The notes: a model not told the origin generated them from the letters alone. 64,000 bases of DNA from Corydoras sp. C115 (GCA_019802505.1 JAFMOC010000447.1:186001-250000), one strand, 5' to 3'; counted from the stretch's first letter, positions 1 through 11,807 are shown. Translations and numbers: made by a program.

Positions 1-222
1 CAGTCCAAAAACATGGATCAAGTCAATTGAGTTCTCCAAATTGCTCCATATAGAGTGTGTCTGTGTGAGTGAGTGTGTGTCCAGCGATAGATTGGCGTCC
101 TGTCCTGGGTGTATCTGCCCAGCGCCCGAAACGTTCTCCCCTGGATGGGCATGGGGAACCCCCCCCCCCCCCCGCGACCCTAATAGAGGATAAAGCGGAA
201 GATAATGAATGAATGAATGAAT
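1..222 (+). mobile_element. tRNA-derived SINE, cut by the window start
   Basis: Only the 3' two thirds is present, from CAGTCCAAAAACATGGATC to the GAATGAATGAATG tail. The internal poly-C tract is at 161-173. Confidence 0.85.
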
Positions 223-712
223 GTTTGTTCAGGCCGGTCCATTACAGATGTCGGGTTTTAGTGCATTTAGTGTCACATGTGCACGCGACCGGTTCTGTAA
301 GCATGCGAACCGTGTCATTAGCGTGTGATCGTGTGCGTACGTGTGCGATGGTCCCGCGTCGGCCGACCGCCGTCCCCCCTCCGTCGACCTGCGGCGTCCC
401 CGCCGATCTGTCACTTAAACCCGCCGCGAGAATGCGCCGGATTCCTCCACGTTTGTTTGCTGAGGGATGAAGCTCCCACGCACCGCGGCCCTCCCGAAAC
501 TCTCCCTCCCGAGCGCCGGAGCTTTTAGCGTCTCGTTCTCTTTCGAAATGGAACAAATGTGACTAAATCCGCCCTGAAACGCACTTAGCGGAACATGTCA
601 ACATGTCAGCGTCGGCTCGGGACGCCTTTCGACGTCTAATCCTGCGCCATTGTGGGCTGACAGTCCACCCCGGCGTGTGAGTGTTTGGGAGTCTGTTCAG
701 CCTCCCCGGGTT

Positions 713-786
<74 letters not shown>

Positions 787-1127
787 AAGGATCAGGATGT
801 CGATGCATTACGCTCGTAAAGCCCCAACAACTAAAACAAATATTCAGGTTTGTGTAAACGTTCACCTCAAGATTCCAATTTTCATTTGTTCAAATCGCGG
901 CACCTGAGAACCAGGGATTACTGGGTGGGGGGTGGAGGGTGAGGGGTGGGGTGGGGGGCAATTAGTCCTTATACACCTGATCTCCGTGACCTTCTCCTTC
1001 TCGTCACAGAGGCTTTTGGCGTTTTGTTAACAGTTTGTTGTTGATGTGGAATGTGCTCCGTCTCTTCATATCGATGTTCCTGTTTTAGATTAATGTCCGA
1101 AAAATATCAAAGGAACGACGAGCTGCG
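223..1127. other. No gene seen
   Basis: Moderately GC-rich unique sequence at 230-560, the GT microsatellite and a G-rich GGGTGGAGGG stretch at 926-958. No splice-bounded open frame with recognisable content. Confidence 0.6.
716..785. repeat. (GT)n microsatellite
   Basis: About 35 uninterrupted GT units. Confidence 0.98.
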
Positions 1128-1473
1128 GGCGGCACGGTGGCTTAGTGGTTTAGCACGTTCTCCTCTCAGCGCTGGGGATTCCCGGTTCGAATCCCCATCT
1201 GGGTGGAGTTTCCATGTCCTCCCCGTGTCCGCGTGGGTTCCTCTGGCTTCTCCGGTTTCCTCCCACAGTCCAAAAACATGGATCAAGTTCAATTGAGTTC
1301 TCCAAATTGCCCCATATAGAGTGTGTGTGTGTGTCCAGTGATAGATTGCCCCCCTGTCCTGGGTGTATCTGCCCAACGCCCGAAACGTTCTCCCCTGAAT
1401 GGGCATGGGGAACATCCCCTCCCCCCCCCGTGACCCTAATAGAGGATAAAGCAGAACATAATGGATGGATGGA
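1128..1473 (+). mobile_element. tRNA-derived SINE, full length
   Basis: It has a GGCACGGTGGCTTAGTGG head (box A), GGTTCGAATCC box B, the CTCCCACAGTCCAAAAACAT body and an ATGGATGGATGG tail. Confidence 0.9.
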
Positions 1474-1656
1474 AGCTGTTCTGCAGTTTATAAAGGAATC
1501 CACCAGGTTTAAAGGAGTTCTGCACACATTTTCCTGAGAACTTGCCCCCTGTCTCGAGGGCTGGACCCCTCAAGACGGATAATGCCGATCGTTTTGACTG
1601 TTTATTAAGGTCTTGGCAACGGATTTCCTTTAAAGACTTTGTTGCATTGGTTTAGA

Positions 1657-1880
1657 GGCAGTCGTAGGCCTGGGGTTAAGAAACCAGCTTTGTGACACGA
1701 AGGGTCCGGGTTCGATTCCCGGGCCCAACAAGTACTAAGAGGCCTTGGAAAAAGGTGCATGACCCCCGCTGGCTTCCCGGGCACCGTGTACAGGGCTGCC
1801 CACCGCTCTGGGCACATGTGCCTACTTCACTCAGAGTGTGTGTGGGTCACATGGTGTGCAAGTACTGTAGAATAAATAGG
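1657..1880 (+). mobile_element. Second tRNA-derived SINE family
   Basis: The head reads GGCAGTCGTAGGCCTGG and box B GGTTCGATTCC is at 1709-1719. A body with GGGCTGCCCACCGCTCTGGG follows. This resembles a different, widespread fish SINE from the main family in this window. The 3' end is not sharp. Confidence 0.65.
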
Positions 1881-2694
1881 GACATGGTTTATTTTTTTAT
1901 TATTATGTATTATTATTTAATGAGCAAACAGGACGCAGTGTCTAAATTAAATAAATAGGACATGATTTATTATTATTATTATTATTAGTTATTATTTAAT
2001 GAGCATACAGGACGCAGATGGTGAGGCGTCCTCATATTTCCTAATACATTTTTTTTCCATAGTCCACTCTATCACTTAAATCTAAATAAATAAAAAAATG
2101 TCTTAATGACGCCGATCAACGCTGATAATGTTAATATTTGTATTTATTTATCCTGGTATTTCTGGCCCTTTGGGAGCGGTGGTGGTGGGGCCCTGGCACC
2201 TCGGGGGTTTCGCCGATCTTTTGGGAAGGTATCTCATGCGGGCTGATTTGTGCTGACAGTGCGAGTATGAAACTTCTCAGAGCGACGGGAATTAATTCAC
2301 CAGTCAAGGTCCCGAAATAATAAAACGGCACTTATCTCCAGCGTTATTGCCTCCCTTTTTCCGCTGCCATCGTAAACCTTCCGCGCTGAAAGAGAAAGCC
2401 GTTTGTACGTCACGTCATTTATCATGACTTCACTCCCCAGCCGGCATCGACGAAAGCGCCGGCAGCTTTATCACTGATTCTCTCCGGATGAGGAATGGAA
2501 TAAAATTATAAAGTAACCTTTTGAGACGACGGCCTTCCGACTCGCGACAAAGAGGCTCTGTTAGGGACGAAAACGACGCGGACGAAAATAGCCAGGCTCT
2601 GATCTCTGTTATTAAATTCAGACGGTTCAATGCCACCGATCAAGCGAAGAACAATGTTCTCCATATTAATGAATGTTGTTATCTTTAAAGGAGA

Positions 2695-2765
2695 TGTTTA
2701 GGGGAAGGCCCTTCCTGTTCCGGAAAGACTGAAGCTCGCGTGCAAAGCAAGAACTGGACTGTTTG
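2695..2765 (+). mobile_element. Tc1/mariner-like short fragment
   Basis: GGGGAAGGCCCTTCCTGTTCC and GCAAAGCAAGAACTGGACTG resemble part of the copies at 10672 and 13635. Confidence 0.4.
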
Positions 2766-2766
2766 C

Positions 2767-2853
2767 CACGTGACACGGGGAGAACCCATGGAAACTCCAC
2801 CCAGATGGGGATTCGAACCGGGAATCTCTAACCACTAAGCCACCGTGCCGCCC
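2767..2853 (-). mobile_element. tRNA-derived SINE, head fragment
   Basis: Only the 5' tRNA-like part remains, from the GTGACACGGGGAGAAC segment to the CACCGTGCCGCCC end. Confidence 0.75.
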
Positions 2854-2888
2854 ACATTTAAACTAATTAATTTAATATAATATCACAG

Positions 2889-3228
2889 GCGGCACGGTGG
2901 CTTAGTGGTTTAGCATGTTCTCCTCTCAGCACTAGGGATTCCCGATTCGAATCCCCATCTGCGTGGAGTTTCCATGTTCTCCACGTGTCCGCGTGGGTTT
3001 TCTCCGGGTTCTCCGGTTTCCTCCCACAGTCCAAAAACATGGATCAAGCCAATTGACTTCTCCAAATTGCCCCATATAGAGTGTGTATTTGTGCGTGAGT
3101 GTGTGCCCAGCGATAGATTGGCGCCCTGTCCTGGCGCCCGAAGCGTTCTCCCCTGGATGGGCATGGGGAACCCCCCCCCCCCGCAACCCTAATAGAGGAT
3201 AAAGCGGAACATAATGAATTAATGAATG
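2889..3228 (+). mobile_element. tRNA-derived SINE, first of a tandem pair
   Basis: Full-length copy flanked on both sides by AATATAATATCACAG (2874-2888 and 3229-3243). The segment between CGATAGATTGGCGCCCTGTCC and the poly-C lacks about 25 bases of the usual body. Confidence 0.9.
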
Positions 3229-3243
3229 AATATAATATCACAG

Positions 3244-3603
3244 GTGGCATGGTGGCTTAGTGGTTTAGCATGTTCTCCTCTCAGCACTAGGGATTCCCGG
3301 TTCGAATCCCCATCTGGGTGGAGTTTGCATGTTCTCCCCGTGTCCGCGTGGGTTTCTTCCGGGTTCTCCGGTTTCCTCCCACAGTCTAAAAACATGGATC
3401 AAGTCAATTGAGTTCTCCAAATTGCCCCATATAGAGTGTGTCTGTGTGTGTGAGTGTGTGTCCAGCAATAGATTGCCCCCTTGTCCTGGGTGTATCTCCC
3501 AGCGCCCGAAACGTTCTCCCCTGGATGGGCATGGGGAACCCCCCCCACCCCCCACCCGCGACCCTAATAGAGGATAAAGTGGAAGATAATGGATGAATGA
3601 ATG
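3244..3603 (+). mobile_element. tRNA-derived SINE, second of a tandem pair
   Basis: Starts directly after the 15-base repeat at 3229-3243 and is followed by a third copy of that repeat (3604-3616, 13 bases kept). Confidence 0.9.
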
Positions 3604-4296
3604 AATATAATATCACCACCTTACGACGCTGTACGTTCTGGTCACATGTTCCTCCACCCAAAATCTTTAATCTGAATCTTTCAACTGAAGCAGAATCGAT
3701 TTCGGACGGAACCTCGGCGCCGCAGACGACCCCGAGCCTGTGTCACACGGTGGCCTGTGCTGTAAGATGAGAGATCTTCTCCCGCTGTGCATCAGAACGA
3801 CATAATGGACGGCGGCGCTCATGAGACGCTCCACCTGGGGATCCTGCGCCTCCACTTTCATCCAGGTGAACAATACACCGACCCCCCTCCTTGGTCCCAG
3901 GGAGAGCGCTCCTGTCTCACACAGACAGTCGCTGAATGGAGATGGCACTAATAATTCATGGCAGCGCTGTGGGGATGGGGTTTTTTACACCCCCCTCGGT
4001 GGGGTCACACTCCTGACCCGTCCATTATGATCAACGGGAGAAGGTTTTCAGTGCCGCTGTCACCGATGAGGCGCCGCCCGTCCGGCAGGAGCAACGTCGG
4101 AAGGATCGGCGTACGAATACACAACCTGCACAATGTCGCGATCATGTGGGAAATGTACAGTTTGGTATAGACGCATTTTAATCTGGACTTTGTAGTTCTA
4201 CAGTAACGATCTGTAGTCCATCTGCGTCCTTTAATGATGACTTTACAGATTTTGTGTTACTGTGTGATGGATGCAGTGGCTTTGGCATAAGAGACT

Positions 4297-4692
4297 CATT
4301 CATTCATTAATTCATTCATTATCTTCCACTTTATCCTCTATTAGAGTCGTGGGGGGGGGGGGTTCCCCATGCCCATCCGGGGGGGGGGGGGTTCCCCATG
4401 CCCATCCAGGGGAGAACGTTTCGGGTGCTGGGCAGATACACCCAGGACAGGACACCAATCCATCGCTGGGCACACACTCACTTACACACACACACACTCT
4501 ATATGGGGCAATTAGGAGAACTCAATTGATTTGATCCATGTTTTTTGGATTGTGGGAGGAAACCGGAGAACCCGGAGGAAACCCACGCGGACACGGGGAG
4601 AACATGGAAACTCCACCCAGATGGGGATTCGAACCGGGAATCCCTAGTGCCGAGAGGAGAACATGCCAACCACTAAGCCACCGTGCCGCCCC
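4297..4692 (-). mobile_element. tRNA-derived SINE with internal duplication
   Basis: Full-length reverse copy. The poly-G plus GTTCCCCATGCCCATCC segment occurs twice in a row (4349-4408), so about 35 bases near the 3' end are duplicated. Confidence 0.88.
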
Positions 4693-5703
4693 GAATAGAG
4701 AGACCATTAGTGTTTATTTAATCCTCTGCTCTTGTGTTTGGCTGTAAACGCTGATCACGTGCTTCTCTGTGGATTTTCTTTTATCGCCTGTTTTAAGGTC
4801 AACTGTAAATCCAACCTCATCCTTCAACAAAGTCCTCCTCTCCCTCTCTGGGTTATCTGCCGTCTTCTAAATTACATCTCTTCTGGGCTTAGTATTATTT
4901 TAGTGATAATCCCGCTGGGTTTTGAGCAGGTGCCATCTCAGTGATTTATTAACATGCGGGTTTGTGAGGTTGTATGAAACTCATCTTCTATCTCGTGATG
5001 TTCTGCGAAATCTGCATGGCTTTCTGAATGACCCCAGTGTTCTAAATTCGCCCCGCTCAGCACCTGTGAAGTTCTACAGTGTGCAGGTTCATTTCGGGAG
5101 CCCCAGAGAGGAGGATGAGGTGCAGCCTTGAGCTAATCCCGGGCCTCCAAAGCGGTTTAAAATGCTCTGGTTTCATCTAATCTTTTTTTTTTTTTTCATC
5201 CGGCTGAGTCTGAAACCTCGTCCATGATAGGAATGGACAAATAAAGGTCTCTCTCTCTGGCAGTAGGTATGAAAGGACACTGTGTGTTCTCGGGATTAAA
5301 AGTTTTTTTGTTTTTTTTTTTTTCCTCTCGCTCTCTTTCTCACGTCTGTTTGTGTTCTCATTTTAAAGCGAAAAAAGGACGAAGAGAGAAAGAAAAGCCA
5401 CGTCTGTTTGGAAAATCTAAATACAGGAGGCTCGGCATGTCTTTACTCTCGTTACGTTATTAACGGAACATTGGTCTTCTTGTTCACTGAAGGTTGAAAC
5501 GATTGACAAGGTCACGGAAATGATTCAGCGAATAAAAAGAATGTTACGAATAAAAGACTGCGATTAGAATAATAATAATAATTTTAAAAAAAATTCTCTC
5601 TGAACTCTGAATACGCTCAACACTCACCTGATCCCTGAAACTGAAATTCATTTCAAGTATTTCTATTAATTTGCTGGAAACGTTGACATTACTACTGAAC
5701 TAG

Positions 5704-5955
5704 GGAGGCAAGGTGGCTTAGTGGTTTTGCATGTTCTCCTCTCAGCACTGGGATTCCAGGTTTGAATCCCAATCTGGGTGGAGTTTGCATGTGTGGGTTT
5801 CCTCCTGGATCTCCGGGTTTCCTTTTACAGTCCAAAAACATGGATTCAAGGTAAATTGGCTGCTCAAAATTGCCCCATTTAGTGTATGTTTAGGTGAGTG
5901 TGAACTGTAATGGATCAGCGCCCTGACCTGGGTGTATCTGTCCATAAATGTAGTG
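5704..5955 (+). mobile_element. tRNA-derived SINE, diverged and 3'-truncated
   Basis: Many substitutions relative to the other copies (GGAGGCAAGGTGGCTTAGTGG head, GGTTTGAATCCC box B). It ends after CTGGGTGTATCTGTCC with no poly-C or tail. Confidence 0.75.
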
Positions 5956-6811
5956 TTTGTAACCTGTAATGACAGGGAATTGGTCCACAAGTTGTTAAAC
6001 TTAAATTTAATAATTAGTGAACTATTTCGATCAATAAATTCAGTAGGAGTTTAAAGTGTGTTGAGATTTTTTGCACAAATTCGAACCTTAGTGACATTTT
6101 TATGTAAAACATTTTGATAATTTGATTTTACTATTAAAATACAGTTTTGTTTTTACTTCAGTAAAATTGATTTAAGTTATTTTTTTATTAATGTTATGTT
6201 TATTACGGAAACGAACAGCAATCAGGCACTTCAGAGGGCGCCCTTGTTTCCAAAAGCAAGGGGCCTTTCCAGGTCTATGGCTGCGTCTCAAACCGCACAC
6301 TGCCGTACTACACCGTACGTCAGAGCAGTGCGCTGATCAATGCCGTGCTCACTTGTTAGGCACACTATGTAGGGAGCAGCGTGGTATTTGATATCCTGAC
6401 TCGCCCGCTCGCTGCGTTGTCACCGGCGGTAAATCCGTATCAGGTCAGTGGTGTGACTTTTCATCAGTGCGCAGCTTCGAGGCGTTTATAACCTTTATAA
6501 TTAACGTTTATAACCTTTATAACGTTTATAATCAACGTTATTAACGTTTATAAAGTGAACGTTGCTTATGGAGTCAGAACGCAAACCTGTGTGTGTGTTC
6601 AGTGTGTTTGTCTTTAAACACGTTGACGCCAGCGCATCGTTAGCGTCCTAAACGGTCGTTCACTCCCTTCACATGTTCACTATCTAGGGAATCAAACTGT
6701 TAAGAGTTCTGATGGACGTAGTGCACTCCAAATCATATTTAATTGTGATTTGGGACTCAGCTTACGAATTCGCTTCAAAATCGTTTTTTTTGGGTCTTTT
6801 TTTATTAAAAC

Positions 6812-6813
<2 letters not shown>

Positions 6814-6846
<33 letters not shown>

Positions 6847-7019
6847 AGTTTGTCCTTTACATTTCAGTGACACACACACACACACAGGAGTTTGTCCTTT
6901 ACATTTCAGTGACACACACACACACACACACACACACAGAGGAGTTTGTCCTTTACATTTCAGTGACACACACACACACACACACACACACAGGGGAGTT
7001 TGTCCTTTACATTTCAGTG

Positions 7020-7051
<32 letters not shown>

Positions 7052-7169
7052 GAGTTTGTCCTTTACATTTCAGTGACACACACACACACACACACACACA
7101 CAGGAGTTTGTCCTTTACATTTCAGTGAAACACACACACACAGAGGCGTTTGTCCTTTACATTTCAGTG

Positions 7170-7204
<35 letters not shown>

Positions 7205-7227
7205 AGTTTGTCCTTTACATTTCAGTG

Positions 7228-7260
<33 letters not shown>

Positions 7261-7387
7261 AGTTTGTCCTTTACATTTCAGTGACACACACACACACACA
7301 CACACACACAGGGGAGTTTGTCCTTTACATTTCAGTGACACACACACACACACACACACAGAGGAGTTTGTCCTTTACATTTCAGTG

Positions 7388-7423
<36 letters not shown>

Positions 7424-7732
7424 GAGTTTGTCCTTTACATTTCAGTGACACACACACACACACACACACACAGGAGTTTGTCCTTTACATTTCAGTGAAA
7501 CACACACACACACACACACACAGAGGCGTTTGTCCTTTACATTTCAGTGAAACACACACACACACACAGAGAAGTTTGTCCTTTACATTTCAGTGAAACA
7601 CACACACACAGGAGTTTGTCCTTTACATTTCAGTGACACACACACACACACACACAGAGAGAGAAGTTTGTCCTTTACATTTCAGTGAAACACACACACA
7701 CACACACAGGAGTTTGTCCTTTACATTTCAGT

Positions 7733-7781
<49 letters not shown>

Positions 7782-7860
7782 GAGTTTGTCCTTTACATTT
7801 CAGTGACCCCCCCCACACACACACACACACACAGAGAAGTTTGTCCTTTACATTTCAGTG

Positions 7861-7908
<48 letters not shown>

Positions 7909-8118
7909 GAGTTTGTCCTTTACATTTCAGTGACACACACACACACAGGAGTTTGTCCTTTACATTTCAGTGAAACACACACACACACAGAGGAGTTTGT
8001 CCTTTACATTTCAGTGAAACACACACACACACACACACACACAGAGGAGTTTGTCATTTACATTTCAGTGAAACACACACACACACACACAGAGGAGTTT
8101 GTCCTTTACATTTCAGTG

Positions 8119-8155
<37 letters not shown>
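6814..8155. repeat. Composite satellite: (CA)n plus a 22-28 base spacer, 25 units
   Basis: Variable CA runs alternate with a nearly invariant spacer, GAGGAGTTTGTCCTTTACAT followed by TTCAGTGA. I count 25 spacers. Variation is mostly in CA length and in the two bases before GAGTTTG (GG, GAGG, GAGGC, GAGAA). One spacer (near 8045) has one substitution (GTCATTT). Long open frames on both strands come only from repetition. No gene is evident. Confidence 0.95.
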
Positions 8156-8158
<3 letters not shown>

Positions 8159-8164
8159 GTGAAG

Positions 8165-8287
8165 TAAACACACGTCCCGGTTTGGGGAAAAATTAGGGTT
8201 AGGTGCCCAAGGGCACTTCAGGCATAATACGTGTTGGGACCCGGATTCGAACCTGGGACCTTCAGGTTGCAAACCTAAGACTGCCCC
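8165..8287 (-). mobile_element. Second tRNA-derived SINE family, fragment
   Basis: Reverse copy with box B complement GGATTCGAACC at 8243-8253 and a GGGCACTTCAGGC body; it resembles the element at 1657-1880. It abuts the end of the composite CA satellite. Confidence 0.6.
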
Positions 8288-8430
8288 AAAAATATTAGTT
8301 AAGGTGAAATGAGGTAGACATAAAGAAAGACGTGCTGGTGGAGAACATACCCAACTACAGACAAATTTTACTTCGTTTTTTATTTTATTTCAAATCTTAT
8401 TTTTTCTGTCGGGACTTTCAGATTATTCAC

Positions 8431-8730
8431 TTATTCATATTGAGGGGGTTTTCCCCGTGCCCATCCAGGGGAGAATGTTTCGGGGGGTTGGCAGATACAC
8501 CCAGGACAGGGGGGCAATCTGTCACTCAGCAAAGAGACACAAACACACTATATTGGGCAATTTGGAGCACTAAATATACCTTGAATCTTTGTTTTTGGAC
8601 TGTGGGAGGAAACCGAAGAACCCCAAGGAAACACAGTGAGAACATGCAAACCCCACCCAGATTGGTATTCGAACCTGGATCCCCAGGGCTGAGAGGAGAA
8701 CATGCTAAACACTGCACCATGGTGCCGCCC
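8431..8730 (-). mobile_element. tRNA-derived SINE, diverged
   Basis: Reverse copy from a shortened poly-G (GGGGGTTTTCC) to a CCATGGTGCCGCCC end. The tail is missing and several substitutions affect box A. Confidence 0.8.
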
Positions 8731-8782
8731 TTTCTGATTATTGCTTTGTTCTAAATAAATTTCCATTAGACGTGTTCAGATC

Positions 8783-9097
8783 ACGGTGGCTTAGTGGTTT
8801 AGCATGTTCTCCTCTCAGCACTAGGGATTCCCGGTTCGAATCCCCATCTGGGTAGAGTTTGCATGTTCTCCCCGTGTCCGCGTGGGTTTCCTCCGGGTTC
8901 TCTGGTTTCCTCCCACAGTCCAAAAACATGGATCAAAGTCAATTGAGTTCTCCAAATTGCCCCATATAGAGTGTGTGTGTGAGTGAGTGTGTGTTCAGTG
9001 ATAGATTGGCGCCCTGTCCTGGGTGTATCTGCCCAGCGCACGAAACGTTCTCCCCCGGATGGGCATGGGGAACACCCCCCCCCCCCCCCCCCCCCCC
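8783..9097 (+). mobile_element. tRNA-derived SINE ending in a long poly-C
   Basis: Intact from ACGGTGGCTTAGTGG to a run of about 25 C at 9073-9097. The GACCCTAATAGAGG and GAATG tail are absent, so the element stops in the poly-C. Confidence 0.85.
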
Positions 9098-9991
9098 GGT
9101 GCGTGGTGGATCGTGGCGGCGCTCGGGACTCACCTGGGGAAGGAAGCGGGGGGTGCTGTTAACAGACGGGGGCGCTTCACCAGCCGCCTCCTCTTAAATC
9201 AGCGGCTCGTGACAAAGTGCTCCATCAACACGTGGACGCGCACCCGCTCGCCGCATTCGCCCCTATCTCACCCGCCCTGGCACCGCGTTCACGCCATGGG
9301 CAGGAACAATGCCGCCTCTCCCCCCTGACTGACGGGGTGGGGGGGGCGGGGGGGTACTTCATTCCTGTATCTACACAGAGCTGTTTTTCCAGCCCCCCCC
9401 CCCCCCCTCTCTCCTCCATCCCTTTTCTTGTCATCCTATAAGCCTTACAATATAGTGGGGGGGGGTGGGGTGGGGGCCCCGGGGCCCGCCTCACTTCCTG
9501 CAGCGTTTGTTTAACTGGACTGTATAATGGTGCTTCGTCTCTATCCGTCGTGTTTGTTTCCTTCTCTGACTTTGTTTGTTTTCCTAAAAGCTGAAACGGG
9601 GGTCCAAACACCGAGGCAGGAGCCTAATCTATGCGCCCGACCCCCCCCTCACACGCCCCCCCCCACACACACACACACACACACACCTCCCCCGAACCAG
9701 TCCGAGGGGAAACGGCGGCGGAGAGAAAGAGAGCGAGAGGAAACGCCAGATAAGAATGTTTCGATAAAGAGAAGAATGAGAGAATGCCCCCCTCGGTCTC
9801 ATTTCGGAGCGGCCGGCGCACCAGCACCCGGCTCGCCGGCATCACCCGTCGCCCACGCCGTCGCCCCGCAGCCGTCGCCCACGCCGTCGCCCCGCAGCCG
9901 TCGCCCACGCCGCCGTCGCCCACGCCGCTGACCTCGTTCACACTTACAATAATCATATTGTCCCAACTTTAATGATAATAAAATCTTACTA
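9098..9991. other. GC-rich sequence with poly-C runs, no gene seen
   Basis: Several C or G homopolymers (near 9393, 9460 and 9650) and CACACA. Pro/Arg-rich open frames here are by-products of composition. Confidence 0.55.
9838..9931. repeat. GC-rich 27-base tandem repeat
   Basis: About three copies of CGTCGCCCACGCCGTCGCC/CCGCAGC. The open frames here (RRPRRRPRR-like) reflect the repeat. Confidence 0.8.
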
Positions 9992-10245
9992 CACGGTGGC
10001 TTAGTGGTTTGGCATGTTCTCCTCTCAGCGCCGGGGATTCCCGGTTCGAATCCCCATCCCATGTCCTCAGCGCCGCGTGGGTTTCCTCCGGGTTCTTCGG
10101 TTTCCTCCCACAGTCCAAAAAACATGGGCACACTCATTCACATACACACTGTATATGGGGCAATTTAGAGAACTCAATTGACCTTGAATCCATGTTTTTG
10201 GACTGTGGGAGGAAACCGGAGAAGACACGGGAAGGACATGCAAAC
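9992..10245. mobile_element. Fold-back SINE: + half joined to - half
   Basis: 9992-10127 is the head of a + strand copy with a deletion after box B. At 10128 it switches to the reverse strand of the same family (CACACTCATTCACATACACA to GGAGGAAACCGGAGAA). The result is an imperfect inverted repeat around CAGTCCAAAAACATGG and its complement. Confidence 0.75.
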
Positions 10246-10313
10246 CCATTATACTCTAAGATGAAAGGTTCTAAGGGGTTAATTGTTTATATATAAACTG
10301 TTTAATCAGCAGG

Positions 10314-10662
10314 GTGGCACGGTGGCTTAGTGGTTTGGCATGTTCTCCTCTCAGCGCTGGGGATTCCCGGTTCGAATCCCCCATCCGGGTGGAGTTTCTA
10401 TGTCCTCCCCTTGTTTGCGTGGGTTTCCTCCAGGTTCTCCGGTTTCCTCCCACAGTCCAAAAACATGGATCAAGTCGATTGAGTTCTCCAAATTGCCCCA
10501 TATAGAGTGTGTCTGTGTGTGTGAGTGTGTGTTTGTCCAGGGAAAGATTGCCCCCCTGTCCTGGGTGTATCTGCCCAGCGCCTGAAACGTTCTCCCCTGG
10601 ATGGGCATGGGGAACCCCCCCCCTCCCCCGACCCTAAAAATAGGATAAAGCGGAAGATGGAT
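10314..10662 (+). mobile_element. tRNA-derived SINE, full length
   Basis: Complete copy with box B and GGATAAAGCGGAAGATGG 3' end. It lies 70 bases after the fold-back element; the pair is echoed at 16400-16985. Confidence 0.88.
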
Positions 10663-10671
10663 GTAAAACAT

Positions 10672-10840
10672 TACTGGAACAGTTTGGGGAAGGCCGCCTT
10701 CGGGATGATTGGGCCCCGTTGTACAAAGCAGAGGTCATGGAGTCACGAGTTTTGGCGCTGACCCCGTCCAAATCCTTTGAGCTTGTCCCGTATCGGTGTC
10801 TGACCTCACGAGCACTGCGGTCTGGGAGTTAAAACTCCTA
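10672..10840 (+). mobile_element. Tc1/mariner-like fragment
   Basis: GGAACAGTTTGGGGAAGGC, then TACAAAGCAGAGGTCATGGA and GTGTCTGACCTCACGAGC match a decayed Tc1-type coding segment. It is broken and ends are not defined. Confidence 0.6.
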
Positions 10841-11219
10841 ACGATGCTCCCAAATATCGCAGGAACCCGTCCACGAGCAACGGAATGGGACGTTGTCCAC
10901 GCGTCCCCGGTTAACGACGGACCCGAGCTCCGACGGCCGGGATAGGACTTAGGACATTAGGAATCTAGAAGCAAAAAAAAAAAAAGGGCTTTATTAGTTG
11001 AGCTCGTTAGCGTAATCTTGGCGATCGGGGGGGCGGCGGTGGCGTGTTTTATGAATGGCCGTGTTTGAGCGGCGAGGAGGCGACGCCCCTCCCTGCGTCC
11101 CTCCCGTCCCGACTCCGTACGAGCGCTGGAATGCGTCCCTGCTCTTTTGATGCCCGTCCCCGGATCCGCTCCGAGGGGGCGAGGGCGGGGTGCGTTTGAT
11201 CTGAAGGTCGCCGGCCCCG

Positions 11220-11335
11220 CGCCGCCGCTGAGAGATGGCTGGCCGGCGGACGCCGTCCTCGTTTAATAACGCACCGGGGGACGAGGGGAATCGGCTCTGA
11301 TAATTAGGGCCTAATTACCCGGCAGGTGTTGAGAG
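11220..11335. promoter_or_regulatory. Homeodomain-type near-palindrome in unique GC-rich sequence
   Basis: TAATTAGGGCCTAATTA at 11301-11317 holds two inverted TAATTA cores, followed by CGGCAGGTG, an E-box-like word. The surrounding 10841-11330 is complex, CpG-rich and repeat-free. This is an enhancer candidate by texture only. Confidence 0.3.
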
Positions 11336-11401
11336 ACGACCGAGAAGAGACAACCTGCCTTTATACACCGTCTCAGAGTCAGATTACTGAAGCTGTCTTA
11401 T

Positions 11402-11405
<4 letters not shown>

Positions 11406-11448
<43 letters not shown>
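11406..11448. repeat. (GA)n microsatellite
   Basis: About 21 GA units. Confidence 0.97.
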
Positions 11449-11450
<2 letters not shown>

Positions 11451-11639
11451 TCCTTCAGTCTGTACTCTGTCCCTCTGTCCTTCCGCCGGTGGGTGGAGTC
11501 TGGACTTTATGGGATGGATGATCTGATCGCTCGTCCTTTGAGTCGATGCGAGGACCTGATGTTTTTATTAAACTGTCACTTTGATGTTTGATGGTAAATT
11601 ATAAAATATCACCGGCCAAATTATTAGGGACGCCGTCTG

Positions 11640-11807
11640 TCTCCCTCTTACTCTCTCTCTCTCTCTCTTTTCTGTCTTTCTCTTTTTGCTTGTTCTCGCT
11701 CGTCCTCTCTCTCTCTCTCTCTCTCTCATCGTGTCTTTTTTGTCTTTAATTCGTTCTGTCTTGCACTTTGTTTTATTAGTGTCTCTCTCATGTTGTCTCC
11801 GTTTCTA

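Larger units (their letters stand above)
3617..6813. other. No gene seen apart from two SINEs
   Basis: Mostly AT-rich unique sequence with a small TAACGTTTATAACC tandem at 6480-6560. Nothing recognisable as coding outside the SINEs at 4297 and 5704. Confidence 0.6.

Noticed and set aside
1657..1730. Possible tRNA gene (box B GGTTCGATTCC)
   Set aside because: The cloverleaf does not close, and a SINE body follows directly. The same holds for box B in every copy of the main SINE family.
6814..8196. Long Thr/His-rich and Cys/Val-rich open frames
   Set aside because: Produced by CA/GT repeats in the composite satellite on both strands.
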